Positions 1 through 8,952 of a DNA stretch of 64,000 nt are shown one piece after another. This DNA is from Affinirhizobium lemnae (GTDB lineage Bacteria; Pseudomonadota; Alphaproteobacteria; Rhizobiales; Rhizobiaceae). The position numbers were made by a program, and so were the translations under genes. Positions within the stretch are counted from its first letter, which is position 1; every line of letters starts with the position of its first letter. The stretch covers positions 62,001 to 126,000 of the forward strand of contig NZ_JALJQZ010000009.1 in NCBI RefSeq assembly GCF_022968395.1, read 5' to 3'. A model generated the notes under the pieces. The model did no database searches. It saw only the letters and a program-made list of their open reading frames with translations, and was not told the origin of the DNA.

Positions 1-2
1 CC

Positions 3-854
3 GCTCTCATGTTCGCCAAGACAGCGGATGCGACCACTATCGAGGTACGAGGACTGCCCGTTCCTGAAGGCAAGGTGCGCACCCCGGATGACGGCGTGGT
101 GGTCGAACGGGATGTTCGAGGCTATGTTTTCAATCTGGTCGGAAGTCTGGTCGGCTCCTTGAGCCTCAAAGGCTTTTCCTACTCTTCCGAGAATCATGGC
201 CGCCTTCTGCGTGCTGTCGCACCAGTCGCGCAATTGGCAAGCCAGGCCAGTTCACAAGGTTACGCGGACGATCTCGGCTGGCATCAGGACAATGCTAACC
301 GGCCAATGGTGGCCGCTATTGATCCCGCAGCATGCAGCCGCGGCCCGATGAACGAGTATCAGGCTTTTATTTGCGTCCATGCGGATGAACAGGTACCTAT
401 GGATGTCGCAAACCTTGAAGATATCGTTCACGAGCTTTCACAACGGCATGGCAGCGTTCTTGTAGACACCCTGTTTCAGCCGGAATTTGGCCTGTGCCGC
501 CCATCCAGTCATGGCGGAGGTCTTGATGCTACGGAGGTATCGCTGCTCGCAAGAGACGGCAAAGGCCGACTGCACGGTAGGTTCCATGCGGGCAACGTTA
601 TCGGCATGACGCCGACTGCGCAAGCGTCTTACGACGCCTTCAAGGCCGCATGCGGCGCGACGAAAAGTCGAATGGAGATCGACGGCGAGCGCGGAGCAGT
701 CCTGATTTACGAAAACACCCGCGTTATGCACCGCCGTCGGCGTTTCACTCCCCAATTCAATGGCAGTGATCGCTATTATATCCGGCTCTACATGACGAAC
801 CACGATACCTTCAAGTGCTGGCAGCAGTTCGCGCAAGAGCGCGTTTTTAGCTGA
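3..854 (+). CDS. Fe(II)/2-oxoglutarate-dependent oxygenase (TauD/clavaminate synthase-like), 5' end cut by window
   Basis: The frame is open to the window edge, so the N-terminus is probably missing; about 281 residues are visible after the first in-frame ATG at 9, against roughly 320-360 for the VioC/AsnO/clavaminate synthase group. Counting from that ATG, a W-H-Q-D motif (H92, D94) and a distal M-H (H241) form the expected iron-binding facial triad, and an Arg in RYYIRLY (R259) fits the 2-oxoglutarate carboxylate anchor. The segment from H241 (HRRRRFTP...DRYYIRLY) is typical of amino-acid hydroxylases of the clavaminate-synthase-like superfamily. Substrate is not visible; a free or carrier-bound amino acid is a family-based guess. 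It is followed 78 bases later by an FMN hydroxyacid dehydrogenase on the same strand. Confidence 0.8.
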   Translation, partial: ALMFAKTADATTIEVRGLPVPEGKVRTPDDGVVVERDVRGYVFNLVGSLVGSLSLKGFSYSSENHGRLLRAVAPVAQLASQASSQGYADDLGWHQDNANRPMVAAIDPAACSRGPMNEYQAFICVHADEQVPMDVANLEDIVHELSQRHGSVLVDTLFQPEFGLCRPSSHGGGLDATEVSLLARDGKGRLHGRFHAGNVIGMTPTAQASYDAFKAACGATKSRMEIDGERGAVLIYENTRVMHRRRRFTPQFNGSDRYYIRLYMTNHDTFKCWQQFAQERVFS

Positions 855-932
855 GGCGGCCCGTTGCAAAAAACAGAATGCCTCTGATGGCTGCCACTAT
901 CGAACCCGTTTTTGTTAGAAAAGTGAATTATC

Positions 933-2003
933 ATGCGCCCTATCAATATTGATGAATATCGTGAAGCAGCCCGACACATTTTGTCTCCGGACGCATGGAA
1001 CTACATTGCAGGTGGATCTGAGGACGAAACTACAGTGTCGGAAAATACACAAGCCTATGGACGCTGGCGTCTCATCCCAAAGATTTTCCGCGACGTTTCT
1101 ACCCGCGATCAATCGGTCTCGCTTCTCGGCCAAACAGTCAGTCTACCAGTCGTACTCGCTCCGACCAGTCCTTTGCGGCTTGCCCACGAAGAAGCTGAAA
1201 TAGCGCAGGTCAAGGCGGCGGCGCGGCATAATGCGCTGGCAATCTTAAGCATGGACGCGCACCACAGCCTTGAGGAGACCGCCGAGGTAAGCAATGGCCC
1301 CCGCTGGTTCCAGCTTTATTGCTACGGTGACCGTTCTTTGATGAAGGAAGTAATCGCCAAAGCTGAGGCCTCCGGTCATTCAGCTCTTGTAGTCACGGCA
1401 GATGCCTTCTATCCGGGACGACGCGAACGAATGATGCGCACAAGCTTTGTACTGCCGGATCACATCCGGATGGGCAATCTCGAAGGTCTCAAAATTGATC
1501 CCGCCGCACGCCGCCCTGACGGAAGTATCCGCCGCTTTGCCCTGACCTGGTCAGATCTGGAGTGGGTTCGTAGTTGCACTTCGCTCCCCATCGTCATCAA
1601 GGGCGTTTCATCCGCCGACGACGCAGAGATGGCAGTCAGACTTGGTGTTTCCGGGCTAGTTGTCTCAAACCATGGCGGACGCCAGATCGATCAGGCGCTT
1701 CCAAGTCTCGATTGCCTGCCAGCAATTGTCGATCGCGTGGGAGCAGCCGCTGAAGTGTACATCGATGGCGGCATTCGCCGTGGCACCGATGTTCTCAAGG
1801 CATTGGCCCTTGGCGCAAAAGCTGTTCTCATCGGTCGCGCCTATATCTGGGGTCTGGCGGTTGCTGGTGAAGAAGGCGTGTCGCATGTGCTGGATATCTT
1901 CAAACAGGAAATCGATGTAGCAATGGCACAAATGGGATTGAGCGATCTCAAGTCTCTGAATTCGTCATACGTTGCAGCAGCAACCAACTATCGGAATAGC
2001 TGA
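933..2003 (+). CDS. FMN-dependent alpha-hydroxy acid dehydrogenase/oxidase (LldD/glycolate oxidase family)
   Basis: This 356-residue protein is full length for the family that oxidises L-2-hydroxy acids to 2-oxo acids with FMN. Visible signatures are an N-terminal YIAGG (Tyr24), WFQLY near 125-129, the flavin-contacting Lys in IKGV (223), the catalytic SNHGGRQ (His247, Arg250) and the phosphate-binding DGGIRRG (278-284) followed by IGR. No transmembrane segment is seen, so it looks soluble. Upstream lies an oxygenase and downstream a GNAT gene one base after its stop, suggesting a three-gene transcription unit. Whether the substrate is lactate, glycolate, mandelate or a hydroxy acid made in this cluster cannot be told from sequence. 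Confidence 0.88.
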   Translation: MRPINIDEYREAARHILSPDAWNYIAGGSEDETTVSENTQAYGRWRLIPKIFRDVSTRDQSVSLLGQTVSLPVVLAPTSPLRLAHEEAEIAQVKAAARHNALAILSMDAHHSLEETAEVSNGPRWFQLYCYGDRSLMKEVIAKAEASGHSALVVTADAFYPGRRERMMRTSFVLPDHIRMGNLEGLKIDPAARRPDGSIRRFALTWSDLEWVRSCTSLPIVIKGVSSADDAEMAVRLGVSGLVVSNHGGRQIDQALPSLDCLPAIVDRVGAAAEVYIDGGIRRGTDVLKALALGAKAVLIGRAYIWGLAVAGEEGVSHVLDIFKQEIDVAMAQMGLSDLKSLNSSYVAAATNYRNS

Positions 2004-2004
2004 T

Positions 2005-2448
2005 ATGACCTCCGCCTCAGATAGCCATCTGCTCATGGCAGGCACCACGATCAGTCACATAGCTCCAGCAGACACTCTGGATATTCGCCAAATTGTATTG
2101 TGGCCTTCAATGAGGCGTGAGGAGTTGATGTTGAAGGAGGATGCCGATGGTATGCATTTCGGTGCATCCAGCGACGGCGCTCTAGTCGCCGTCATCTCCT
2201 TGTTTGAAACCCCGAACGGCATCCGCTTTCGCAAGTTCGCGACACTGCCTGAATGGCAAGGCAAAGGAGTGGGAACGCAGCTCCTGACCCATGCCATCGA
2301 ATGGTCGCGAAAGAAGGGCGAGCGCCGCATCTGGTGCGATGCCCGTGTCAGCGCCCTGCCCTTCTACGCTCGGCACGGGTTTGCAGCCGAAGGTGGCGTT
2401 TTTGAAAAGAGTGGCGTCGCCTACACCGTCATGAGCCGGGAGCTTTGA
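2005..2448 (+). CDS. GNAT-family N-acetyltransferase
   Basis: The 147-residue product has the GNAT core: the acetyl-CoA pyrophosphate-binding QGKGVG (about residues 85-90) after a beta strand (RFRKFATLPEW), and a C-terminal ALPFYARHGF motif typical of motif B. I chose the ATG at 2005, one base past the preceding stop, rather than the in-frame ATG at 1972 inside the preceding gene, because the extra residues resemble no family sequence. The acceptor is unknown. Co-location with an oxygenase and a hydroxyacid dehydrogenase suggests an amino-acid-derived compound that is made, degraded or detoxified here. It converges on the minus-strand GH105 gene with only 15 bases between stops. Confidence 0.8.
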   Translation: MTSASDSHLLMAGTTISHIAPADTLDIRQIVLWPSMRREELMLKEDADGMHFGASSDGALVAVISLFETPNGIRFRKFATLPEWQGKGVGTQLLTHAIEWSRKKGERRIWCDARVSALPFYARHGFAAEGGVFEKSGVAYTVMSREL

Positions 2449-2463
2449 CCGCTCTTCCTCGTA

Positions 2464-3552
2464 TTACCCTTCCAGCCCGTCTTTTTCGGCCATGACCCGC
2501 ACGAGCAGAAGCATGACGAGCGCCTGACCGTATGGAGCCGGAACATTGGGGATCTGGCGGTAGAAGTCCAGCGTGTGGCCCATCGGCGTCCCGTCCGAAA
2601 CCTCCAGCACAATGCCTGTTTCGTCGATCCGTTCAAGCACTGCTGCGAGCGCCCTGCGTGCTACAGGCTTCAGGTCTTCATCCAGAATACCAAGATCTAT
2701 GCCTCGTAGGATTCCGTAGGCTATACCGGCGGTAGCGCTTGTCTCTTCCGGCGAATGCGGATCGCAGACCAGAGTGCAGAACATGCCGTTGGGTCGCTGA
2801 TGCTGGGCCAGCGTGCGAACCTGCGCGCTCAAGACAGAGGTTAAATGCCGCTTCAGATGCTCCGGCACCTGTTTCACAAGACTGAAGAGTTCGGGAATGG
2901 CCACCGTGATCCAGGAATTGCCGCGTGCCCAGAAGGCATTGGCAAAGTTGTGGCGGCCATTGAACGTCCAGCCATGATACCACAGCCCAGTCACAGGATC
3001 TGCCAGGAAACGCTCGTGAACCATGAACTGGTAGAAGGCTTCCTCGATCCAGTCCTGACGGCCAAACCGCTGGCCCGCCCGGGCAAGGAAAAGGCACGTC
3101 ATGAACAGCGTATCGTCCCACAACTCGCCATCGTTCATGCGCTCCTTGACGACATGCTGGAAGCCGCCATCCTCTGTGCGCGCAAGCTTTGTCATCAGCC
3201 AATCGGCCCAATCCTTGACCAGCGCCTCGAAATCAGGCCGATCCACATGGTCGATCAGTACGGCCAGGGGAAGCATAGGAGACGAGGAGTTGACCTGCCG
3301 GGGCGGTAGCCCACGCCCGATCTGCCAGTCGTACCAGCGGGAGATCGCCTCCATGAGGGATTTGTCGCCAACGGCTTCGGCATGACGAATGAGACCGTAG
3401 ATGCCGACACCAACCTCCCAATCCCATTCGTCGAACTGCAGTTCATAGCCATTTTCCGGCGCTGCGGCGGCATCGTTCATACCCTTGAGGCGCGCCAGAC
3501 CGACGGCCACGCGCGACAGGGTTTCGGAGAGAATATGGGGCTGCATCAGCAT
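2464..3552 (-). CDS. Unsaturated rhamnogalacturonyl/glucuronyl hydrolase, GH105 family
   Basis: The 362-residue protein matches the alpha/alpha-barrel GH105 family (YteR/RhiN-like), which hydrates the delta-4,5-unsaturated uronic acid left at the non-reducing end of oligosaccharides by polysaccharide lyases. Key elements are DEWDWEVG (41-48), ELWDDTLFM with the candidate catalytic Asp at 146/147, WYHGW with His193, and FWARGNSW (207-214), in the spacing expected from YteR Asp143 and His189. There is no signal peptide, so it acts in the cytoplasm on imported oligosaccharides. It is the last gene of a minus-strand locus; AGGAA lies 8 bases before the ATG. The gap to the preceding gene is 25 bases. 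Confidence 0.88.
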   Translation of the reverse strand: MLMQPHILSETLSRVAVGLARLKGMNDAAAAPENGYELQFDEWDWEVGVGIYGLIRHAEAVGDKSLMEAISRWYDWQIGRGLPPRQVNSSSPMLPLAVLIDHVDRPDFEALVKDWADWLMTKLARTEDGGFQHVVKERMNDGELWDDTLFMTCLFLARAGQRFGRQDWIEEAFYQFMVHERFLADPVTGLWYHGWTFNGRHNFANAFWARGNSWITVAIPELFSLVKQVPEHLKRHLTSVLSAQVRTLAQHQRPNGMFCTLVCDPHSPEETSATAGIAYGILRGIDLGILDEDLKPVARRALAAVLERIDETGIVLEVSDGTPMGHTLDFYRQIPNVPAPYGQALVMLLLVRVMAEKDGLEG

Positions 3553-3577
3553 TGATCAGATTCCTGCATGCGAAGGA

Positions 3578-6094
3578 TCAAAAGGAGAATGCGGTTTCGG
3601 TCCGCACGAGAGGGTCGATTGTTCGATTGGGGAAAGCGTAGGCTTTGCCAGCCACCTGCAACCCATCGTGCCACGACAGGGCGAGGTCAGGTTTGCCGGG
3701 AAGCGAAACCGCCAGCGTCAGATCGCTGCCGCCGAGTGACATCCGGATGTCCGACAGTTGAGAGACAAAGGCTTTACGCGCTGCCTCATCTGCCGCGTCG
3801 GCCACAATGGCAAGCCATCCGCAGCGGTTCCCCGCGACGCGATATTCGATGCCCTCACCCGGGCCAGACGTCACTGGTGTGATGGTGCCCGTTGCCGTGA
3901 GGGCTGCAATGCCCCCACCGCTGGTCAGGATGAGCCAGTTATCCACCAACTCCACGCGGTCAAATGCAGCAGATTCCACATAGGCATGCGTGAAGCCAAT
4001 CCGGGGATTTTCTCCCAGATCGTAGAGCATCAGGCTCGCATTTTCCAATTGAGCCGCGCGTGGCAGAGATCCATTTCCGGCCCAGAAGGAGGGACGCTGG
4101 CTCCCCCACGGATCGTCTTCTCCCGGGTGATTGACCCAGGCGCGCGCGAAAGGATCAGCAGCGAAGCGAAGGTCCATCACATGCTGCTGGTGACCGCGAC
4201 CACCCGGCTTGCCATCCACCATTGAGGAGAGCTGAACATGCGCGGTCTTGTAGAGCGCAAGGCGCGCAGCCTCATCATGACCCTGGACGTAGTGGGCGAG
4301 AACGGCGACCCCGGGCTTCGGCTCGACGTAATCCAGAACATGTGCAGGCGGCTCGTAGGTGCCAGCACAGAACATGGTCAGTGCAGCCACGCCATCGTTC
4401 AGGAAGCCTTGACCGAATGCGACCGTCGCAAAGGGAGCAAGTTCGGTCAACGGACCGCCGCGCAACTCCTTGTCATAGGCACGCCCCATGCTTCCGGCGG
4501 GAACGCCACCGGAGGTGTGCAAAGCGATCATGGTAAAGAGGCGGTCAAGCAAAAGCTTGGACCGGCGCTTGATTTCTCCGTCCCCGAAATGCTCCAGCGC
4601 CAGCAGACCGATCAAATCAATGGGGTAGTAGGCGGCGGAATTCCATTCTGCAAGCCCATGCGTTTCGACAGAATCGAACCATTTGAGCAGCCGCTCTTCC
4701 CCGAGCGCCGCCTGTTGCTCGCCGGTACGGCCCGAGCAGGCAAAGCGCTTATGGGGGAAGAGGCGCCCTGCCAGATATTGCGAGACGTGGAAGCAAAGCA
4801 CGTGGTTCTCGCTCCAGAACCACATCACATCATTGCCGGGCTCATCGACCCAATAGCGATAATTCAGAATGGAGACTTCGATCTGCTCCCAGAGAACTGC
4901 AGGAATCTGGTTCCGATAAGCCCCTGCCAGCCAGAGGAGCGGCACCAGCACGAAATCAGAGCAATCCCTCCGCTCGTCAATGGCCGCGAGTGTATTGGCG
5001 ATGATCTCGCGGAAGGTTTCATCGACCTCGCGACCGAGAGCGAGATAGGCGATGGCTTTGCCGGCGCGCTGCTCGCCATAGTCCGCCGCAAAGGTGAGTG
5101 CCGCCCGCTTGCGCTCCGCCAGTGACTGATCCCGCATGTCTCGTGCAGCGTCCCGCATCGTCGCAAACGCGATGTGGCGGGAAACAGACACGTTCCCGAC
5201 CGAAAATGTAAGATCCAGCGGATGATAGCCGTCCGGCAGTTTGTCGATGCCCGAGAGAGGAAGCGTTCTGTCGCCTGCCTTCAGATCCGCAGTCACGTCG
5301 AGGATCGGTGGCTTGTCGCGCATGTGAACGCTTGGCAGGATGCGCGCCCGCACCCGCACATCAACCGACGGCGCATGCGAAAAGACGAGAGACACCTTGC
5401 CATCTTTCGAATGAAAGGGGGTAGGACGGACCTCGGTCGCCAGATCCTTCAGCAGAGAAATCGTTGAATCGGAGGCATCGACCGGAAGTTCAACGTGCAG
5501 AGGCTCCGTGCCAAGTGAGGTGAGTTCGAAATACCAAAGCGCATCGCGCTCTGCCAGTTCCTCGCACAAAACCACGACCTCGCTTCCTTTAGCCTTAAGC
5601 GGCAGGGTGATCTCCGTCTGGCTCTCCTTGTTGCGTTTGAAGGGCTCGAAGACCACGACTTCTGCACCATCCACCCAGATCCGAATGCAGCCGCAGGTGT
5701 TCAGACGGAAGGGAACCGGTCCGTCGTTGGAGGCCGATATACGTGTCTTCAACCAACGCTCCAGTTTGGTTGGACGATGCCAGAAACCGGAAAATTCGAC
5801 GCGACGATTGAAGCCGGGAAGGTAGAGATCATCGACGGGAATGACATCGGGCAAAACAACGGTGCGGGACTTGATTTCCTTCCACAAGGCAACACGGCAA
5901 GGAAGATCACCCACATCCACGAAGCCGTTGATGAAGCGGTAGTTCACCCGATCTTCCGCCAAGGCGACCTCGCCCGGATAGTAGGTGGCGCGAATGGACG
6001 ACATGGCCCAAGCGGTCACTGCATCGCCCTGCCCGACGGTGAATCCGGTTTGCGGCGTTTGATGTTTGCGGGTCGAGTTGATGTTCATGCTCAT
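3578..6094 (-). CDS. Large unknown protein, possible cytoplasmic polysaccharide-lyase-like fold
   Basis: I do not recognise this 838-residue protein by family. It has no signal peptide or membrane helix. The N-terminal 300 residues look beta-rich (a jelly-roll-like stretch about 90-210). A middle helical part has FWSENH (426-431) and AEWNSAAYYPIDL (482-494), and a C-terminal beta-rich part holds HPGEDDPWGSQRPSFW (about 656-671). Asn-His and Asn...Tyr pairs in a helical domain followed by a beta-sandwich recall toroid-type polysaccharide lyases, which would make the unsaturated ends that the adjacent GH105 enzyme removes; that is inference. Its ATG overlaps the stop of the preceding gene (ATGA at 6091-6094), so it is translationally coupled within the carbohydrate operon. 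Confidence 0.6.
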   Translation of the reverse strand: MSMNINSTRKHQTPQTGFTVGQGDAVTAWAMSSIRATYYPGEVALAEDRVNYRFINGFVDVGDLPCRVALWKEIKSRTVVLPDVIPVDDLYLPGFNRRVEFSGFWHRPTKLERWLKTRISASNDGPVPFRLNTCGCIRIWVDGAEVVVFEPFKRNKESQTEITLPLKAKGSEVVVLCEELAERDALWYFELTSLGTEPLHVELPVDASDSTISLLKDLATEVRPTPFHSKDGKVSLVFSHAPSVDVRVRARILPSVHMRDKPPILDVTADLKAGDRTLPLSGIDKLPDGYHPLDLTFSVGNVSVSRHIAFATMRDAARDMRDQSLAERKRAALTFAADYGEQRAGKAIAYLALGREVDETFREIIANTLAAIDERRDCSDFVLVPLLWLAGAYRNQIPAVLWEQIEVSILNYRYWVDEPGNDVMWFWSENHVLCFHVSQYLAGRLFPHKRFACSGRTGEQQAALGEERLLKWFDSVETHGLAEWNSAAYYPIDLIGLLALEHFGDGEIKRRSKLLLDRLFTMIALHTSGGVPAGSMGRAYDKELRGGPLTELAPFATVAFGQGFLNDGVAALTMFCAGTYEPPAHVLDYVEPKPGVAVLAHYVQGHDEAARLALYKTAHVQLSSMVDGKPGGRGHQQHVMDLRFAADPFARAWVNHPGEDDPWGSQRPSFWAGNGSLPRAAQLENASLMLYDLGENPRIGFTHAYVESAAFDRVELVDNWLILTSGGGIAALTATGTITPVTSGPGEGIEYRVAGNRCGWLAIVADAADEAARKAFVSQLSDIRMSLGGSDLTLAVSLPGKPDLALSWHDGLQVAGKAYAFPNRTIDPLVRTETAFSF

Positions 6095-6852
6095 GTCTCC
6101 GCCTGACTTTGTTGAAAAGAAAGGCTGTCTATGTCGTGTTTCGAAAGTTCAGAAATGAGGTGTTTGACGCGCGCTCGCACCCAAGCCTCCAGTGCAGGCC
6201 AGGGGACGAGCCTGTAGTCACCAATGTCATCGCTGGTACGCGTAAAGCTCCAGCTCGGCGTGAACCGCCAGTTCTGAAGTTGTGTGCGCGCGAGCTGGTC
6301 TTGCTCTTCCGTCGCGTGAAAAAGACCCGCATCTGAAAAGCGATTGGACAAATGAATTCCGCGCTGACCTGCAAGACTTCCGCACATCTCGTCTATGCGC
6401 TCGCCAGCCTGCAAACGCATGGTCTCACCATCTGCCCAATGCGCATGCTTACCAGGTTCGAGGAAGAGAAGCGGCCTGCCCGCTTCAACCGGCAGGGCTC
6501 CATCAGGGCGTTGCATGACGAGCTTCGAACCATGGCGCGACGCCTCGACCTTCACGACTTGGCCGTATGAATCGAGATGCAGCCAGACGTGTTCCAGATC
6601 GTAGAGGTGCTGGATATCCCAGTCGTACCAGATTGCATATTCAATGACGCAGTTTGCAATCGGCTCGATCTGGAATTTCGACGAAACGGATTGAGCGGTC
6701 TCGCGATAGATCGCAAATCCGGCCGCCAAGGGCAGGAAGGGCTCGGCATCATCCAGGCGCAAGAGCGGACGATGCGCATGGGCGAGTTCCGTCTCCGCAC
6801 CTTCAGCAGGGAGAGTTCCCAAATCACCCAATGTGGCAACGAGCCCGTTCAC
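6091..6852 (-). CDS. Conserved-looking protein of unknown function, GTG start
   Basis: I place the start at a GTG (6852) that overlaps the stop of the upstream ATPase gene as GTGA, giving 253 residues. A longer in-frame version beginning at 6972 would run back through the ATPase gene and its extra residues look like out-of-frame translation. No signal peptide or membrane segment is visible. A central stretch with EYAIWYDWDIQHLYDLEHVW, then EASRHG and FLEPGKHAHW, is rich in conserved-looking His, Asp and aromatic residues and may be a metal or sugar site. The stop overlaps the ATG of the 838-residue protein. Position between the importer ATPase and two putative carbohydrate enzymes suggests a role in oligosaccharide processing. 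Confidence 0.55.
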   Translation of the reverse strand: MNGLVATLGDLGTLPAEGAETELAHAHRPLLRLDDAEPFLPLAAGFAIYRETAQSVSSKFQIEPIANCVIEYAIWYDWDIQHLYDLEHVWLHLDSYGQVVKVEASRHGSKLVMQRPDGALPVEAGRPLLFLEPGKHAHWADGETMRLQAGERIDEMCGSLAGQRGIHLSNRFSDAGLFHATEEQDQLARTQLQNWRFTPSWSFTRTSDDIGDYRLVPWPALEAWVRARVKHLISELSKHDIDSLSFQQSQAET

Positions 6853-7901
6853 TGTGCCGCGACCCCCGTCAGATCGAGGCTTTCGGCATAGTGACAACGA
6901 ACCTGTCTTCCTCCGGCAACCGACCGCAGGGCCGGAACCTCTGCCTTGCATTTGGAATCCGCATAGGGACAACGCGGGTGGAAGGGGCAGCCGGTTGGAA
7001 TGTTCATCGCATCGGCAATCTCGCCCTTCAACGCCACACGCTTGCGCTCGCGATTGCCGCGCGGGTCCGGCTGCGGCACTGCGGCCAGAAGCGCCTCGGT
7101 GTAGGGATGCAGGGGGTTGGAGAACATCTCTTCCGTCGGGCCGACCTCCATCAGCCGACCGAGATACATCACGCCGATGCGGTCCGAAATGTGCTCCACC
7201 ATGCCGAGATCATGGGTGATGAACAGATAGGTGAGCCCAAGCTGCTCCTGCAGATCCTGCAGGAGATTGATGTTCTGCGCCGCCACGGAAACGTCGAGAG
7301 CAGAAACCGCCTCGTCCGCCGCGATGAAGCTGGGATTGAGCGCCAGGGCGCGGGCAATGCCGATACGCTGACGCTGGCCGCCGGAGAAGGCGTGTGGATA
7401 GCGGGATACATATTCCGGACGCAGACCGACAAGCCGCAGCAGTTCCGCGACACGATCCTCGATCTCCGAGGGGCTTCCGACTCCATGAATCGTTAGCGGC
7501 TCGCCCACGAGATCAAGAATTGTCATGCGCGGATTGAGGGACGAATAGGGATCCTGGAAGATCATCTGCATTTCGCGGCGGATCTCGCGCATTTCGCGGT
7601 CGCCAAGCGAGGTGATATCCACGATGGACCCGTTCGAGCGACGAAATAGGATTTCGCCCTCGGTGAGATCATAGGCCCGCAGGATCAAGCGCGCGATGGA
7701 GGATTTGCCGGAGCCGGACTCGCCCACCAGACCGAAGGTTTCGCCCTTCTTGATGTCGAAGGTGATGTCGTCGACGGCGCGCACTTCGCCGATTTTCTTT
7801 CGTAGCCAGCCGCCATGAACGGGGAAGTATTTCTTCGCCCCACGAATGGAGATGAGGGTATCGTCCTGGATGGCCTCGGCCTTTTCACTGGCAACAGTCA
7901 T
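6849..7901 (-). CDS. ABC importer ATP-binding subunit, DppF/OppF type
   Basis: This 350-residue protein is the second ATPase of a peptide/oligosaccharide (family 5) ABC importer. It has Walker A GESGSGKS (60-67), a Q-loop [11 protein letters not shown] (115-125), signature FSGGQ (172-176), Walker B ending in DEAVSALD, and an H-loop TH. The C-terminal oligo_HPY extension carries four Cys (about 305, 311, 318, 336), typical of OppF/DppF subunits. Note DEAVSALD in place of the commoner DEPVSALD. It overlaps both neighbours by 4 bases. Genomic context with GH105, GH38 and GH28-type enzymes argues for oligosaccharide rather than peptide cargo. Confidence 0.9.
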   Translation of the reverse strand: MTVASEKAEAIQDDTLISIRGAKKYFPVHGGWLRKKIGEVRAVDDITFDIKKGETFGLVGESGSGKSSIARLILRAYDLTEGEILFRRSNGSIVDITSLGDREMREIRREMQMIFQDPYSSLNPRMTILDLVGEPLTIHGVGSPSEIEDRVAELLRLVGLRPEYVSRYPHAFSGGQRQRIGIARALALNPSFIAADEAVSALDVSVAAQNINLLQDLQEQLGLTYLFITHDLGMVEHISDRIGVMYLGRLMEVGPTEEMFSNPLHPYTEALLAAVPQPDPRGNRERKRVALKGEIADAMNIPTGCPFHPRCPYADSKCKAEVPALRSVAGGRQVRCHYAESLDLTGVAAQ

Positions 7902-8938
7902 TCTGCGGCCTCCGAACGAAACTCTTCGGCGAAATGACAGCGCGATATCTGGCCATTCGGAAACCGGACTTCCGGCGGGGTGGTAACATTGCAGATCCCG
8001 CCGACAGCCCGCATGCAGCGTGGATGGAAGGAACAGCCCGGAGGCACATTGAAAGGATCAGGCACAGTGCCTGAAATCGTCTTCAGGCGTCGGGCCTTCT
8101 GTCCGCCGAGCTTTGGAATGGAGCGGAGCAAGGCCTGCGTGTAGGGATGTTTGGGCTCATAGAAAATTTCGTCGACCGTGCCGGTCTCGACCACACGCCC
8201 GAGATACATCACCGCCACGCGATCCGCGATATCCGCCACCACGCCGAAATTGTGCGTGATGAAGACGATGGCCATGCCAAGTTCCTGCTGCAACGACTTG
8301 AGCAGATGCAGGATCTGCGCCTCGGTCGTCACATCCAGCGCCGTTGTCGGCTCATCGGCAATCAGGAGCGTGGGGTCGCAGGCAAGCGCCAGTGCAATCA
8401 TCGCACGCTGGCGCATGCCGCCGGAGAGATGATGCGGATAACGATCGACGATATCGTTCGGGCGGGGCATCTGCACCTTGGTCAGAAGCTCGATGGCGCG
8501 CGCTCTTGCGTCTGCCTTCGAGACATTCCGGTGCAACATGACGGTGCGCATGATTTGCGTGCCGATGGTGTGAACCGGAGACAGTGCCGTCATCGGCTCC
8601 TGGAAAATCATGCCGATTTCGTTGCCGCGCAGATCACGCATGGTGCGGCTCTGGCGATCTTCGGAAGAGATCAGAACCTCTTCGCCGCTTTTGCGACGAA
8701 ACCGAATTGAGCCGCCGGCATCGAGCGCCTGTTTCGGCTGCAGCCGCATGATGGAACGGGCCGTGACGGATTTGCCTGAACCGCTTTCGCCGACGATACC
8801 GAGAACCTCACCGCGATTGATGTGGTAGGACACGCCGTTGACGGCTTTCACAAGGCCTTCGCGCATGGGGAAGTGAACATTCACGTCATCCAGTTGCAGA
8901 AGGCGTTCCGGCGGGAGAGGATTGTTGGTCTGTGTCAT
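7898..8938 (-). CDS. ABC importer ATP-binding subunit, DppD/OppD type
   Basis: The 346-residue protein is the partner ATPase: Walker A GESGSGKS (50-57), Q-loop [10 protein letters not shown], signature LSGGMRQR, Walker [13 protein letters not shown] and switch His in ITHN, followed by the Cys-containing oligo_HPY tail (GCSFHPRC). It is a cytoplasmic subunit that pairs with the DppF-type protein and the two permeases encoded upstream. GAGGAG sits about 8 bases before the ATG, and the gene begins 14 bases after the permease stop. The importer is therefore complete: binding protein, two permeases, two ATPases. Confidence 0.9.
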   Translation of the reverse strand: MTQTNNPLPPERLLQLDDVNVHFPMREGLVKAVNGVSYHINRGEVLGIVGESGSGKSVTARSIMRLQPKQALDAGGSIRFRRKSGEEVLISSEDRQSRTMRDLRGNEIGMIFQEPMTALSPVHTIGTQIMRTVMLHRNVSKADARARAIELLTKVQMPRPNDIVDRYPHHLSGGMRQRAMIALALACDPTLLIADEPTTALDVTTEAQILHLLKSLQQELGMAIVFITHNFGVVADIADRVAVMYLGRVVETGTVDEIFYEPKHPYTQALLRSIPKLGGQKARRLKTISGTVPDPFNVPPGCSFHPRCMRAVGGICNVTTPPEVRFPNGQISRCHFAEEFRSEAAE

Positions 8939-8952
8939 AATTTTCTCCTCGC

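Noticed and set aside
6853..6972. N-terminal extension of the 253-residue unknown protein to an ATG at 6972
   Set aside because: It would read out of frame through 120 bases of the ATPase gene and begins with a low-complexity, arginine-rich stretch; the GTG at 6852 overlapping the ATPase stop is a better start.
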